From the NCBI GenBank assembly GCA_001802645.1, contig MGZJ01000051.1:3871-43156 (forward strand): a DNA stretch of 39,286 nt, in the 5' to 3' direction. This DNA is from Geobacteraceae bacterium GWC2_53_11 (lineage in GTDB: Bacteria > Desulfobacterota > Desulfuromonadia > Geobacterales > Pseudopelobacteraceae). How positions within the stretch are numbered: position 1 is the stretch's first letter; every line of letters begins with the position of its first letter. Made by a program: the position numbers and the translations under genes. Below the pieces are notes generated by a model. It saw only the letters and a list, made by a program, of their open reading frames with translations. It had not been told where the DNA came from and ran no database searches. Shown here piece by piece: positions 10,344-20,342 of this stretch.

Positions 10344-10541
10344 CTAGTCAATCATTTTACGCTGTTTCTTAAGAGCACGCTTGCGAGCGGCGATTGCCTT
10401 CTTCTTGCGCTTGATGCTTGGTTTTTCGAAGTGCTCACGTTTACGCACTTCAGAAAGGATACCTGCTTTTTCGCACTGCTTTTTGAACTTTTTCAGAGCC
10501 ATTTCAAACGGCTCACTATCCTTAATCTTTACTCCCGGCAT
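10344..10541 (-). CDS. rpsU: 30S ribosomal protein S21
   Basis: A 65-residue, very basic protein of the small ribosomal subunit that sits near the 3' end of 16S rRNA and helps select initiation sites. It has the family core ([20 protein letters not shown]), the R-K-R-E-H-F-E-K-P block and a basic tail rich in K/R. A GGGGGTGA ribosome site precedes the ATG. It is first in the operon running to rpoD and has its own sigma-70-like promoter just upstream. Confidence 0.97.
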   Translation of the reverse strand: MPGVKIKDSEPFEMALKKFKKQCEKAGILSEVRKREHFEKPSIKRKKKAIAARKRALKKQRKMID

Positions 10542-10613
10542 GTAAAATCACCCCCGTTCTTTTGAAATATAAAATAAGTATGTTGTCATCGATAGAAAAA
10601 TTGAGAGTTGTGC

Positions 10614-10641
10614 ACAATAGCATACTGTGCAACTTTGTCAA
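10614..10641 (-). promoter_or_regulatory. Sigma-70 promoter of rpsU operon
   Basis: On the minus strand TTGACA (10641-10636), a 16-base spacer and TATTGT (10619-10614) lie about 75 bases upstream of the rpsU start. A perfect 10-bp palindrome TTGTGCACAA (10608-10617) covers the -10 region, and a second TGTGCA copy lies at 10626-10631 in the spacer, so a repressor site is possible. Confidence 0.65.
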
Positions 10642-10662
10642 CAAGCATTTGACCGGGATGGC

Positions 10663-11001
10663 TTAGGAATGATGTGTGTCAGGACGGGCGGCCTTTTCCG
10701 CAATGCCTGAAGTGCCGAACCTACGTCTCAGTTCACGGTAAACCGCTTCGGGAGGGATGTCCTGATGACCAAGGAGAACAAGGAGATGAAAAACAAGGTC
10801 TGCGGTTTCATACACAATTTCATCATGCGTACCCCCCTTTGCCGCAATGACGACTTCCGTTGCCTCTTCGCCAATTTTCTTCAGGATTTTGTCGATTCCT
10901 CCCCGCATGAGCGAAGAGGTGTAGGAGTTTTCTGACTGATTCTTTTTGCGATCAAGGATAACCTGATAGACTTCCTGAAGGATGCCGGCATCTGTTGTCA
11001 T
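10663..11001 (-). CDS. hisE: Phosphoribosyl-ATP pyrophosphatase HisE
   Basis: Second step of histidine synthesis, hydrolysis of phosphoribosyl-ATP to phosphoribosyl-AMP and pyrophosphate. The 112-residue all-helical protein carries the MazG-like metal-binding pattern [14 protein letters not shown] (about residues 41-54) and [13 protein letters not shown] (about 65-77). It is free-standing, not fused to HisI. Its start overlaps the hisF stop by four bases. It is the last histidine gene of this run; the remaining steps (hisG, D, C, B, I) are not in the window. Confidence 0.95.
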   Translation of the reverse strand: MTTDAGILQEVYQVILDRKKNQSENSYTSSLMRGGIDKILKKIGEEATEVVIAAKGGTHDEIVYETADLVFHLLVLLGHQDIPPEAVYRELRRRFGTSGIAEKAARPDTHHS

Positions 11002-11759
11002 AACCGTACCTCTACTCCTTTGTTGCGGAGATATTCCTTTGCCTGCCCTATGGAGTACTCACGGTAGTGGAAAATTGAAGCTGCCAGGCATGCACTGGCT
11101 CCGGCGGTCGTGAAACCTTCGTAGAGATGCTCCAGATTGCCGACTCCGCCTGAAGCAATGACGGGTATTGAAACAGCATCAACAACCGAACGGGTAAGTT
11201 CCAGATCATAGCCGTCCTTGGTTCCGTCGCAATCCATGCTGGTCAGGAGGATTTCGCCGGATCCGTATGCTTCCATTTTTATTGCCCATTCAACAACGTC
11301 AAGTCCGGTGGGCTTCCTGCCGCCATGGGTGTAAACTTCCCAACGGTTTTCACCCGGCACCCTGCGGGCATCAATGGCCACCACAGTGCATTGCGAGCCG
11401 AAGCGCTCCGCTGCTTCTCGAACAAACTCGGGGCGGTCTACCGCTGCAGTATTAATGGAGGTCTTGTCGGCACCTGCATTGAGTAACCGTCGGATATCAT
11501 CTACACAGCGGATCCCCCCGCCGACGGTCAGTGGCATAAAGACCCGCTCGGCGGTTCGTCGAACCACATCAATGATAATATCCCGGTCGTCGCTGGACGC
11601 TGTTATATCGAGGAAAGTTAATTCATCGGCACCCTGTTGATCGTACATTTCTGCAATTTCGACCGGGTCGCCCGCATCCCGCAGTTCCAGAAATTGGACC
11701 CCTTTGACGACGCGGCCACCTTTGACATCCAGGCAGGGAATAATGCGTTTTGTCAACAT
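10998..11759 (-). CDS. hisF: Imidazole glycerol phosphate synthase cyclase subunit HisF
   Basis: With HisH it converts PRFAR and glutamine-derived ammonia into imidazole glycerol phosphate and AICAR, the branch to purine synthesis. A (beta/alpha)8 barrel of 253 residues with the diagnostic K-R-I-I-P-C-L-D-V start (catalytic D11 in the usual numbering), FLDITAS, TVGGGIR, and a catalytic Asp in T-S-M-D-C-D-G-T. The ATG at 11759 is used because it begins the conserved N-terminus and sits one base after the hisA stop. It lies directly downstream of hisA and overlaps hisE. Confidence 0.97.
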   Translation of the reverse strand: MLTKRIIPCLDVKGGRVVKGVQFLELRDAGDPVEIAEMYDQQGADELTFLDITASSDDRDIIIDVVRRTAERVFMPLTVGGGIRCVDDIRRLLNAGADKTSINTAAVDRPEFVREAAERFGSQCTVVAIDARRVPGENRWEVYTHGGRKPTGLDVVEWAIKMEAYGSGEILLTSMDCDGTKDGYDLELTRSVVDAVSIPVIASGGVGNLEHLYEGFTTAGASACLAASIFHYREYSIGQAKEYLRNKGVEVRL

Positions 11760-11760
11760 T

Positions 11761-12492
11761 TCAAGCTCTTCCCTTGGTAAGCGCGATCGCTTCACTCAGT
11801 TTGATCGCTCCGGTATATACCGCCTTGCCGGTAATGACACCTGAAATACCGCTGGACTCGATGGCCATCAGATTTTCAATGTCTTTCAGGCTTGAAACGC
11901 CTCCGGAGGCAATTATGGGAATGGAAACAGATTCAGCCAGACCTTTGGTTGCTTCAAGATTTGGCCCCATCAGCATTCCGTCCCGGGCGATGTCAGTGTA
12001 AATGATGGCGGATACGCCGAAATCCTCAAATTTACGCGCAAGCTCAACCGCCGTAATATCAGTTACCTCTGCCCATCCTTGAACAGCTACCATGCCGTTT
12101 TTGGCATCAATGCCCACGACAATCCGCCCCGGGAACTTTGCACACGCTTCTCGGACCAGTTCGGGATTGCGTTGGGCTGCCGTGCCGATTATGACACGCG
12201 AGAGCCCAAGCGACAGATATGCCTCAATGGTGGCAAGATCCCGGATGCCGCCACCCAGTTGGGCGGGGATTGTAATGGCTTTGAGAATACTCTCAATTGC
12301 TTCCTTGTTTTTCGGTTGGCCGGCAAAAGCGCCGTCAAGATCGACAATGTGCAGCAGCTCGGCCCCCTGGTCTTGCCATGCTCGCGCCTGCGCCCCCGGG
12401 TTGTCGTTGAATACGGTATCTTTGTCCATCAATCCCTGTTCAAGGCGGACACATTTTCCTTCTTTCAAATCAATGGCGGGAATTACGATCAT
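11761..12492 (-). CDS. hisA: ProFAR isomerase HisA
   Basis: Amadori isomerisation of ProFAR to PRFAR in histidine synthesis. The 243-residue (beta/alpha)8 barrel begins with [13 protein letters not shown], with the catalytic Asp at position 7 or 8. It carries HIVDLDGA, the QLGGGIRD phosphate loop, and [10 protein letters not shown] with the second catalytic Asp. The ATG at 12492 overlaps the hisH stop (ATGA); longer readings upstream lie inside hisH. As a paralogue of HisF it could be confused with it, but the motifs separate them clearly. Confidence 0.96.
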   Translation of the reverse strand: MIVIPAIDLKEGKCVRLEQGLMDKDTVFNDNPGAQARAWQDQGAELLHIVDLDGAFAGQPKNKEAIESILKAITIPAQLGGGIRDLATIEAYLSLGLSRVIIGTAAQRNPELVREACAKFPGRIVVGIDAKNGMVAVQGWAEVTDITAVELARKFEDFGVSAIIYTDIARDGMLMGPNLEATKGLAESVSIPIIASGGVSSLKDIENLMAIESSGISGVITGKAVYTGAIKLSEAIALTKGRA

Positions 12493-13112
12493 GTGAGCTC
12501 CGCAAAATTTTTCAGTATCCGCAGTCCGACAGCCTGCGATTTTTCCGGGTGAAACTGTGTTGCAACAACATTGTCCTTCCAAACGGAAGAACAGAATTCA
12601 ATGCCGTAGTCAGACGTTGTGGCAATCACACTACTGTCATCCGGCTTGACGTAGTACGAGTGAACAAAATAAACGTTGCTGCCGTCGTCAATCCCTTCAA
12701 AAGCGGGGGGACGGCGTTTGAAGGAGAGCTGGTTCCATCCCATTTGGGGGACTTTTAACTTTTCACCGGCAACGGTCATCTGGTCCGGAAAGCGCAGGAC
12801 ATGACCCGGAATGACATCAAGCCCCTTGTAATGTCCAAATTCAACACTATCGGAGAATAAAAGCTGCATGCCGACACAGATTCCGAGAAACGGCTTTCCA
12901 GCGGCGATAACCTTCTGGATCGGTTCGACAAACCCCGCCTGTTCAAGGTTATGCATGCAGTCGCGAAAAGCGCCGACACCGGGCAGTACAACCCTGTCAG
13001 CGTCAAGCACAACCTGCGGGTCACTGGTAACGACCGCCTCACTCCCGATCTTTTCAAAGCCCTTCTGGACGGAACGGAGATTGCCCATTCCGTAGTCAAT
13101 TATTGCGATCAT
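12489..13112 (-). CDS. hisH: Imidazole glycerol phosphate synthase glutaminase HisH
   Basis: Class I glutamine amidotransferase that supplies ammonia to HisF. The 207 residues start with [14 protein letters not shown]. They show the oxyanion strand P-G-V-G-A-F-R-D, the nucleophile elbow L-G-I-C-V-G-M-Q (catalytic Cys near residue 79) and the His-Glu pair in Q-F-H-P-E-K-S near the C-terminus. The start codon overlaps the stop of the chemoreceptor gene upstream, which implies one transcript and coupled translation. Confidence 0.96.
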   Translation of the reverse strand: MIAIIDYGMGNLRSVQKGFEKIGSEAVVTSDPQVVLDADRVVLPGVGAFRDCMHNLEQAGFVEPIQKVIAAGKPFLGICVGMQLLFSDSVEFGHYKGLDVIPGHVLRFPDQMTVAGEKLKVPQMGWNQLSFKRRPPAFEGIDDGSNVYFVHSYYVKPDDSSVIATTSDYGIEFCSSVWKDNVVATQFHPEKSQAVGLRILKNFAELT

Positions 13113-14665
13113 TTTATTCCGCTCTTGTTGAGATGTGGACCGTAGCGCTTGTCAACACCCTTGATATGGTTAATCAGCCAGTCTTTGAGGAAGTTGATGA
13201 CATCCTGAGCTATGAGCGGTTCCCCGGCATTGAATTTACCAATCAAGGCGGTAACCTGATCAAGCAGTTTCTTGTGCAGGGCTTTATGTTCGATCTCTTC
13301 AGGGTAATGAGTCTGGGCAAAGTTACGTTCTTCATCGGCAAAGTGGTTGATCGTGTATTCAGCCAGTCCGTTCAGTACCCGGCCAACAGCCTCTTTACTC
13401 TTTTTCTGTTGCATGGCGTCGGCAAGATCGTTGACCATGTTGAAGAGGACCTTGTGGGCATTATCATACTTTTCAACGCCGACCGCGAACGAAGCATCCC
13501 ACTCCAGCGCCTTTGACAACCGGAAGTGGCCGACCAGTTCGTGCAGGTTATCAACCTCCCGGGAAAGTGTGCTGGTTGCCAGAGTTGTGCTGTGGGCATT
13601 TTCTACATTTCGGTTAACAACATCGGTGATCATCTGGATGTTGTTGGTGATCTCCTGCGTGGTGGCGGTCTGTTCTTCCGCTGCGGTTGCCACCTGGCTG
13701 ATCTGCATCGTTAACTCATTTATTTTGTTCAGGATGTCTTCAAGTGCTTCGCCGGAACGGGCTGCTTCAGCTGTGCCCCGCTTGACTTCATCGACCCCTT
13801 CTGACATGGAGCTGACTGCACTCTGGGTTTCGCTTTGAATTGCCTTGATCATGGTGGAAATTTCTTTTGTTGCCTTGGTGGTACGCTCTGCCAAGGCTCG
13901 AACTTCGTCGGCAACAACTGCAAAACCACGCCCCTGCTCGCCTGCTCGCGCGGCTTCAATGGCAGCGTTTAATGCCAACAGGTTGGTTTGATCCGCAATG
14001 TCCTGAATCGTGTTGACGATAGCGCCGATTTGATCGGATCGCTTGCCCAGGCCTTCTACCGTCTCTGATGAAACATTGACTCGTTGCGCGATGTTCTCCA
14101 TCAGGCGGGAACTCCCCTGCACCAACTGGGAGCCGCTGTGAGTCTGATCAGTCGCTTTCTGGGCGCTTTCCGCAGCATAGAGGCAGTTGCGGGCGATGTC
14201 TCCTGATGTGGCTGACATCTCCTCGCTGGCCGTGGCGATCGTGCTGGCCTGAATGGCAACATCTTCAGCCGCTGCAGCCATGGCGTCGGTGGTTGCACGC
14301 ACCATAACGACCGAATCCCGTACCGTATCAGCGACGGAAAAAAACTGGCGCATGGCTTTGTTCATATCGTTCATCATGCTGTTGAAGGCAGCGCCCAGTC
14401 GGGCTAGTTCGCCGAAACCCTCGCCGGAAACCCGTACCGAGAGATCTCCGGCTGCCGCCTTTTCAAGCGCGAGGGTAACGTTGGACAGCGGTGTAAAGGC
14501 TTTGCGGCAGAGATACCACAGTACCAGTGAGGAGCCGCCCAGCATTGCCAGGCCGACTGCCAGATTTATCAGCAGGTGCGTCTTTGGCGCCATAATTGTC
14601 ATAGCAGCTATCGTGATAAGAATTACGACAGCGTTTCCGGCAAGAATACGGGTTGTAAACGACAT
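13109..14665 (-). CDS. Chemoreceptor (MCP) with C-terminal bacteriohaemerythrin domain
   Basis: A 518-residue methyl-accepting chemotaxis protein. Two membrane helices (about residues 9-27 and 33-53) are separated by only a few residues, so there is almost no periplasmic ligand domain. A HAMP segment follows (about 54-107), then the cytoplasmic signalling coiled coil with the conserved hairpin tip [16 protein letters not shown] (225-240). The C-terminal haemerythrin domain (about 388-512) keeps all seven di-iron ligands: H404, H441, E445, H460, H464, H500, D505. The sensed signal is therefore probably cytoplasmic oxygen or redox, as known for DcrH-type haemerythrin receptors. AGGAG precedes the ATG. 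It lies 75 bases after glyS and overlaps hisH. Confidence 0.95.
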   Translation of the reverse strand: MSFTTRILAGNAVVILITIAAMTIMAPKTHLLINLAVGLAMLGGSSLVLWYLCRKAFTPLSNVTLALEKAAAGDLSVRVSGEGFGELARLGAAFNSMMNDMNKAMRQFFSVADTVRDSVVMVRATTDAMAAAAEDVAIQASTIATASEEMSATSGDIARNCLYAAESAQKATDQTHSGSQLVQGSSRLMENIAQRVNVSSETVEGLGKRSDQIGAIVNTIQDIADQTNLLALNAAIEAARAGEQGRGFAVVADEVRALAERTTKATKEISTMIKAIQSETQSAVSSMSEGVDEVKRGTAEAARSGEALEDILNKINELTMQISQVATAAEEQTATTQEITNNIQMITDVVNRNVENAHSTTLATSTLSREVDNLHELVGHFRLSKALEWDASFAVGVEKYDNAHKVLFNMVNDLADAMQQKKSKEAVGRVLNGLAEYTINHFADEERNFAQTHYPEEIEHKALHKKLLDQVTALIGKFNAGEPLIAQDVINFLKDWLINHIKGVDKRYGPHLNKSGIK

Positions 14666-14715
14666 TGGTACACGCTCCTATCAGTTCCGTTATGTTAAGT
14701 GACAATGAGGTGAGA

Positions 14716-14739
14716 CACTACAACTCCGTTGTTGTCGTG
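14716..14739 (-). other. Imperfect hairpin between glyS and chemoreceptor gene
   Basis: Nine-base arms with one mismatch (CACTACAAC / GTTGTCGTG, loop of six) start just after the glyS stop. No T-run follows on the minus strand, so it is unlikely to be a strong intrinsic terminator; it may be an mRNA stabiliser or processing site. Confidence 0.35.
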
Positions 14740-14740
14740 C

Positions 14741-16804
14741 TTACGCAACGCGTGAGAAATCGGCAATCTGCCCGAACAAGCGGGCAATGGCAGTCAGGAG
14801 AGCAAGGCGGTTTGTCCGCACAAGCTGGTCTTCAGCCATCACCATGACGTTGTCAAAAAAGCGGTCTACCGGCCCCCGCAATGTGGCGATTTCGGTCAAA
14901 GCATCAAGCCAGGCGCCGGACAGGATGAACCCGCCTGCAGAAATCTTTACCAGCTGGATTGCCTCGTACAAGTCACGCTCTGCATCATCCTGGAAAAGCG
15001 AAGGATCAACCGGAGCATCAACGCCGTCCTTGATAATGTTGCCGACTCGTTTGAAAGCCACGGTCAACGGTTCAAAATCCGGATGTGTTTTAAATTCGGC
15101 CAACGCGGCAATCCGTTCCTTGACCGTTACCAGATCATCGAACCCGGCAGCAATAGCTGCGTCTACTGCGTCAGTGGCGAATGCCCCTCCCAGCAGGTTA
15201 ACGAAGCGGGCGCGGAAAAACTCCAGCACATCGCTCGCAACCTGATCTTTCGGGCGGGTTAACTTGGCCGAAAGAAGTTCCAGAGAGGTGCCGATCAGCG
15301 TGGGCAATGACAGGCGGTACCCTTTGTCCAGGATGATAGCGATGATTCCGATGGTCGCCCGTCTGAGCGCATACGGGTCGGCAGCTCCGGTCGGAATGAG
15401 TCCGACTCCGAAGCAGCCGCAGATCGTATCCAGTTTGTCTGCGATCGATACAAAGGCGCCGATGTCGGATGCGGGCAGTTCACCTCCGGCTTGAGTCGGC
15501 AGGTAGTGCTCGGCGATGGCATTGGCAACGTCGGCGGCTTCACCTTCCAGCAAAGCGTATTCACGCCCCATGATTCCCTGCACTTCGGGAAATTCACCGA
15601 CCATGCCCGAAACCAGATCTGCCTTGCAGAGCCAGGCGGCCCGGGCCGTCTGTTGTTTGACGCCGGGATTGAGCTGCGCGGCTAATCCTTCTGCAATTAA
15701 TCTGAAGCGCTCCATTTTTTCAAAGGAGGTGCCCAGCTTTTGCTGATAGACAACTTTTTTGAGTGACTCGACCCGCTCATCAAGGCGCACTTTCTGGTCT
15801 TCCTCAAAGAAAAAACGGGCATCGGAGAGGCGTGCGCGCAGAACTCGCTCGTTCCCCTTGACCACAACCGAAGGATCTTCAGTCAAGGTGTTGTTGATGG
15901 TGATGAATCCCGGCAGCAGCCCTCCGTTGGCGTCAACGATGGAAAAATAGCGTTGATGACTACGCATGGACGTTATCAATACCTCTTTTGGTACCTTGAG
16001 GAACTCGGGAGAGAATGTGCCATGCACGGCGCTTGGGTATTCAACCAGGTATGCGACCTGCTCAAGGAGTTCTTCATCCGGCAACAGGTGACCACCGGCC
16101 GCCGTGGCGACACGGTGTGTTTCACGACGGATGATTTCCTTGCGTTTTTCCGGATCAGGAATGACAAAATGCCGCTCACATTCGGTCAGATATCCCTCGA
16201 AGTCGCTTACCGGGAAAGGGGTGTTGGCCATAAACCGGTGGCCGCGGGACACTTTACCGCTATCAATGGCACCAAAGGAAAACGGGACTACGGTGCCGTC
16301 GAACAGAGCCACGATCCAGTGAATCGGGCGTGCGAAGCGCACTTCCTGCTCCCCCCAGCGCATTGACTTCTTAAAAGGGATGTTTGCAACCAACGCCGAC
16401 AGGATCTCGGTCAGCAACTCGTGCGTCGGGCGTCCAGTCTCATGTTTGCTGACAAAAAGGTATTCACCTTTTTCAGTGGTAATGGTTTGCAGGGCGGATA
16501 CATCAACTCCCTGCCCCCGGGCAAAACCTTCTGCTGCCTTGGTCGGTTTGCCGTCGGCATCGTAGGCAGCCTTCAGCGAGGGGCCGGTTGCCGTAATCTC
16601 TGCATCCGGTTGTACGGTCGGAATGCCTTTAACAACCAGCGCCAGGCGGCGCGGTGTTGCCAGGGTTTTGATTTCGCTAAAAGAAAGACGGGCAATCGCC
16701 AGTTCTTTGGTGATGATTGCTTCCATCTCAGCGGTGGCACGCGGTATAAATCCGGCGGGAATTTCTTCGCAGCCTATTTCAAGAAACAGTTCTCTGGTGC
16801 TCAT
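14741..16804 (-). CDS. glyS: Glycyl-tRNA synthetase beta subunit
   Basis: Large subunit of the bacterial alpha2beta2 glycyl-tRNA synthetase; it binds tRNA-Gly and is needed for charging. The 687 residues match the usual length. The conserved start (L-F-L-E-I-G-C-E-E-I-P-A-G-F-I) is present, as are S-M-R-W-G-E-Q-E-V-R-F-A-R-P-I-H-W, Y-P-S-A-V-H-G-T-F and the HD-like region around A-D-K-L-D-T-I. A DALR-type anticodon-binding region closes the protein. An AAAGGAGGTG ribosome site precedes the ATG, which overlaps the glyQ stop by one base. Confidence 0.97.
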   Translation of the reverse strand: MSTRELFLEIGCEEIPAGFIPRATAEMEAIITKELAIARLSFSEIKTLATPRRLALVVKGIPTVQPDAEITATGPSLKAAYDADGKPTKAAEGFARGQGVDVSALQTITTEKGEYLFVSKHETGRPTHELLTEILSALVANIPFKKSMRWGEQEVRFARPIHWIVALFDGTVVPFSFGAIDSGKVSRGHRFMANTPFPVSDFEGYLTECERHFVIPDPEKRKEIIRRETHRVATAAGGHLLPDEELLEQVAYLVEYPSAVHGTFSPEFLKVPKEVLITSMRSHQRYFSIVDANGGLLPGFITINNTLTEDPSVVVKGNERVLRARLSDARFFFEEDQKVRLDERVESLKKVVYQQKLGTSFEKMERFRLIAEGLAAQLNPGVKQQTARAAWLCKADLVSGMVGEFPEVQGIMGREYALLEGEAADVANAIAEHYLPTQAGGELPASDIGAFVSIADKLDTICGCFGVGLIPTGAADPYALRRATIGIIAIILDKGYRLSLPTLIGTSLELLSAKLTRPKDQVASDVLEFFRARFVNLLGGAFATDAVDAAIAAGFDDLVTVKERIAALAEFKTHPDFEPLTVAFKRVGNIIKDGVDAPVDPSLFQDDAERDLYEAIQLVKISAGGFILSGAWLDALTEIATLRGPVDRFFDNVMVMAEDQLVRTNRLALLTAIARLFGQIADFSRVA

Positions 16805-17682
16805 CAGGCGACACCTCCTTTCAACAGTGGAAAGCCCAGCCGTTCGCGCATCCGCAGATATCCTTCAGCACAGGCGCGGGCTACGCCCCGGACCCGGCCG
16901 ATGTATGAGGCACGCTCGGTGACTGAAATGGCCCCGCGGGCATCCAGCAGGTTGAACGTGTGGGAACACTTCATGACGTAATCATAGGCCGGCAGTACCA
17001 GTTCTTTCTCAACGAGTCGCAGGCATTCATTTTCGTACATGGTGAACAACTTCAGGAGCATATCCACATCGGCTTCTTCAAAGTTATGCCGCGAAAATTC
17101 AACTTCGCTTTCATGGTGGATGTCACCGTACTTGATTCCTTTAACCCACTCCAAGTCATAAACGTTGTCAACACCTTGAAGGTACATTGCAATGCGTTCA
17201 CAGCCGTAGGTAATTTCAGACGGAATCGGTTTCAGATCGATTCCGCCAGCCTGCTGGAAATAGGTGAACTGGGTGATTTCCATGCCGTCCAGCCAAACCT
17301 CCCAGCCAAGACCCCAGGCGCCCAGCGTTGGTGATTCCCAGTCGTCTTCCACAAAACGGATATCGTGTTTGGCCGGGTCGAGGCCGAAGGAGCGGAGCGA
17401 ATCAAGGTAGAGGTCAAGAATATTGAGCGGAGAGGGCTTCATTATGACTTGAAACTGGTAGTAATGCTGCAGCCTGTTCGGGTTTTCACCATAACGTCCG
17501 TCAGTGGGGCGCCGTGATGGTTCGACGTAAGCCACATTCCACGGTTCCGGGCCGAGTACGCGCAGAAACGTGGCGGGATTGAATGTGCCGGCACCTTTTT
17601 CCGTGTCGTACGGTTGCTGGATGATACAGCCCTGTTTGGCCCAATAGCCTTGCAGGGAGAGAATAAGATCTTGAAATGTCAC
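16804..17682 (-). CDS. glyQ: Glycyl-tRNA synthetase alpha subunit
   Basis: Catalytic class II subunit that forms glycyl-adenylate. The 292 residues contain the family signature from [13 protein letters not shown] through [19 protein letters not shown], and [20 protein letters not shown] (motif 2 region). Translation starts at GTG (17682), with GGAGGT six bases upstream and no better ATG. It is first in the run glyQ-glyS-chemoreceptor-hisHAFE and is preceded by a good sigma-70 promoter. Confidence 0.97.
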   Translation of the reverse strand: MTFQDLILSLQGYWAKQGCIIQQPYDTEKGAGTFNPATFLRVLGPEPWNVAYVEPSRRPTDGRYGENPNRLQHYYQFQVIMKPSPLNILDLYLDSLRSFGLDPAKHDIRFVEDDWESPTLGAWGLGWEVWLDGMEITQFTYFQQAGGIDLKPIPSEITYGCERIAMYLQGVDNVYDLEWVKGIKYGDIHHESEVEFSRHNFEEADVDMLLKLFTMYENECLRLVEKELVLPAYDYVMKCSHTFNLLDARGAISVTERASYIGRVRGVARACAEGYLRMRERLGFPLLKGGVA

Positions 17683-17736
17683 GTATGTACCTCCGGATGG
17701 GGAGTGTTGATATATACTGCTGAAAAGAAAGGAACC

Positions 17737-17765
17737 TTAATAGCAGGAATAGCGGCTTCGGTCAA
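17737..17765 (-). promoter_or_regulatory. Sigma-70 promoter of glyQ
   Basis: On the minus strand TTGACC (17765-17760), a 17-base spacer and TATTAA (17742-17737) end about 55 bases before the glyQ GTG. Spacing is ideal and both boxes are near consensus. It could drive the whole glyQS-chemoreceptor-his run. Confidence 0.75.
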
Positions 17766-17806
17766 GGTTGCGAAGATGGTGCGGTTAAAAACCGTTTTCA
17801 TGTAAG

Positions 17807-18484
17807 TTACAGGAACAATGAGAGCGAATCGGTGACAAAAGTCGCCTGGTCCAATCTGTGTGCGGGATAGCTGTTTGTGACGCCGCAAACCATCAGTCCG
17901 GCAGCCTTGGCTGCGGTTATTCCGGCAGGGGTGTCTTCAATGGCAATGGTTGCCTCTTTCGAAAAACTGTTCTGGTGTGCAGCGTGCAGTTTCCGGAAGG
18001 CAAGTGAGTAGCATTCCGGGTCCGGCTTACTTGCGGCGACGTCATCGGCGGTTACTATGACATCAAAACAGTCCGTAATTCCAAGCATGTTCAGGATGGG
18101 ATCGATGTCGGACCTGAGAGCGCCGCTGCAGATAGCCAGTGGAATATTATGCCCCTTCAAATGAAATATCAGATCAAGGACACCGGGGTACGCCGAGACG
18201 CCTGATTTGATGACTTCCTCGAAGAAAGTAGCCTTTTCTCCAATCAGTGACTGGAGTCTGTCTCGTTCAAGTGTGGCACCCTTTGTGGCAAAGGCATGTT
18301 TGAATGCATCCCTGTCATCAAATCCGATGTAGGTTTCAATATATTCTTCCCAGGTGAAATGAAGCCCCAGCGGTTCCAAGGTGCGCTGAAACGCCGCATA
18401 ATGAAGTGGTTCTGTGTCAACAATGACGCCGTCAAAATCAAAAATAACAGCTTCTATCGGTTGTTTAGTAGAAGATATAATCAT
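17807..18484 (-). CDS. HAD-superfamily (IA) phosphatase, beta-phosphoglucomutase-like
   Basis: A 225-residue haloacid-dehalogenase hydrolase. All four motifs are visible: nucleophile D-F-D-G-V-I-V-D-T (about residues 16-24), motif II serine in I-C-S-G-A (near 118), motif III lysine in S-K-P-D-P-E (near 150) and motif IV I-E-D-T-P-A-G-I. A helical cap lies between motifs I and II, as in subfamily IA. Such enzymes act on sugar phosphates or phosphoglycolate; the substrate cannot be read from sequence. AAGGAG lies 16 bases before the ATG, which is far. It stands alone between the glyQ promoter and a strong terminator. Confidence 0.88.
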   Translation of the reverse strand: MIISSTKQPIEAVIFDFDGVIVDTEPLHYAAFQRTLEPLGLHFTWEEYIETYIGFDDRDAFKHAFATKGATLERDRLQSLIGEKATFFEEVIKSGVSAYPGVLDLIFHLKGHNIPLAICSGALRSDIDPILNMLGITDCFDVIVTADDVAASKPDPECYSLAFRKLHAAHQNSFSKEATIAIEDTPAGITAAKAAGLMVCGVTNSYPAHRLDQATFVTDSLSLFL

Positions 18485-18533
18485 AGGTGAAGGTGATTTG
18501 CTCCTTGATTGTAGTGGCTGGATGCAGATGTTA

Positions 18534-18563
18534 GAAATAGCATCTTCAGTACTCGTTAGACAA
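18534..18563 (-). promoter_or_regulatory. Candidate promoter of HAD phosphatase gene
   Basis: Minus-strand TTGTCT (18563-18558), 18-base spacer, TATTTC (18539-18534), ending about 50 bases before the gene and just after the terminator of the upstream gene. Boxes are only fair matches. Confidence 0.4.
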
Positions 18564-18565
18564 CG

Positions 18566-18592
18566 AAAAAGCCCTCGAAGAGAGGGCTTTTT
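18566..18592. terminator. Strong bidirectional intrinsic terminator
   Basis: Perfect 11-bp stem (AAAAAGCCCTC / GAGGGCTTTTT) with a five-base loop; the GC core is flanked by A and T runs, so it works in both directions. It ends the transcript of the small protein gene at 18617-19012. Confidence 0.9.
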
Positions 18593-18616
18593 GGAAAAAC
18601 ATAGGCTGTCGGTGTG

Positions 18617-19012
18617 CTATCTGCGTGGCAGAGGCGATGCAATTGCAGCCGCCGCGTCAATCGCTTGGTTTGCATCACCATTGCTGTCGGTGCCGGCAGC
18701 AATTTTTGCGCGTATGCGTGCGTTAACCCGTGCAAGATTAAGCCCGTTGGCTGTGACTAATTCTGCCAGGATCGCTTCAGTTGCAACTATGTGGTATGCC
18801 ATACCCTCGGCCTTCTTCACCAGCAGATCCAAAGTTGCGCTTAGTGTTGAAACAACTTTTGACAATTCCGCAATATTATCAACAACAAGCTCATCACCAT
18901 TTTTTTCCTTGTTCGGTTTGGTAACGGTGCTTTTTACGATAGCTTTTGGTGCGACAGGCTTTGGAGCGGCTGTTTTCGGAGCTTTCACCGCATTCTTTTT
19001 AATGGTGGCCAT
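18617..19012 (-). CDS. Small protein with Lys/Ala/Pro-rich H1-like tail, unknown
   Basis: Not recognised. The 131-residue product starts with a basic, low-complexity stretch (residues 1-35, repeats of K-A-P-K / A-P-K-P / A-P-K-A type) like histone-H1-like tails of bacterial nucleoid proteins. A helical section follows (about 42-95, heptad-like L/V spacing), then an alanine-rich end with DAAAAIASPLPRR. No signal peptide or membrane helix. AAAGGAG lies seven bases before the ATG, and a perfect terminator follows 24 bases after the stop, so it is a real single-gene unit. Binding to DNA, RNA or polyhydroxyalkanoate granules (phasin-like helices) are all possible; none is shown. Confidence 0.75.
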   Translation of the reverse strand: MATIKKNAVKAPKTAAPKPVAPKAIVKSTVTKPNKEKNGDELVVDNIAELSKVVSTLSATLDLLVKKAEGMAYHIVATEAILAELVTANGLNLARVNARIRAKIAAGTDSNGDANQAIDAAAAIASPLPRR

Positions 19013-19036
19013 CGGTTTTCTCCTTTGAATGAAAAT

Positions 19037-19052
19037 ACCACACAGGTGTGGT
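19037..19052. repeat. 16-bp dyad in leader of small protein gene
   Basis: Seven-base perfect arms ACCACAC / GTGTGGT around a two-base centre, 24 bases upstream of the small protein start. Its size and symmetry fit a repressor operator. Confidence 0.5.
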
Positions 19053-19197
19053 TTCAGCAGGAATAGTTTCGAACTTACAAACAGTTACTTATTAAATAGG
19101 CTAACAGGTAAATAACGTATGTCAAGCGCGTGCTCTGGAAAAGCGGACACAACTCACCAGTGACTCGATGATTTAAAACAGGATGCATTAAATATGG

Positions 19198-19225
19198 TTG
19201 ACGATTTGTTATTATGCACTATTAT
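19198..19225 (+). promoter_or_regulatory. Sigma-70 promoter of gap
   Basis: TTGACG (19198-19203), 16-base spacer, TATTAT (19220-19225), about 65 bases before the gap ATG. The 278-base gap from 19013 to 19290 otherwise holds only the dyad at 19037-19052 and the upstream region of the divergent small gene. Confidence 0.65.
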
Positions 19226-19275
19226 TTGAGCTGGTTTTGGCAGGTGTTTCAAAGGTGAATGCAGGATATTACTAA

Positions 19276-20295
<1,020 letters not shown>

Positions 20296-20316
20296 TTTTT
20301 TATAAAAAAACCTTCA

Positions 20317-20342
20317 GGGGGAATTCATTTCCCCCTTTTTTT
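20317..20342 (+). terminator. Intrinsic terminator between gap and pgk
   Basis: Stem GGGGGAA / TTCCCCC with a five-base loop and seven T residues, 21 bases after the gap stop. Textbook form. Only 40 bases separate it from the pgk start, so pgk is either reached by partial readthrough or has an unseen promoter. Confidence 0.88.
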
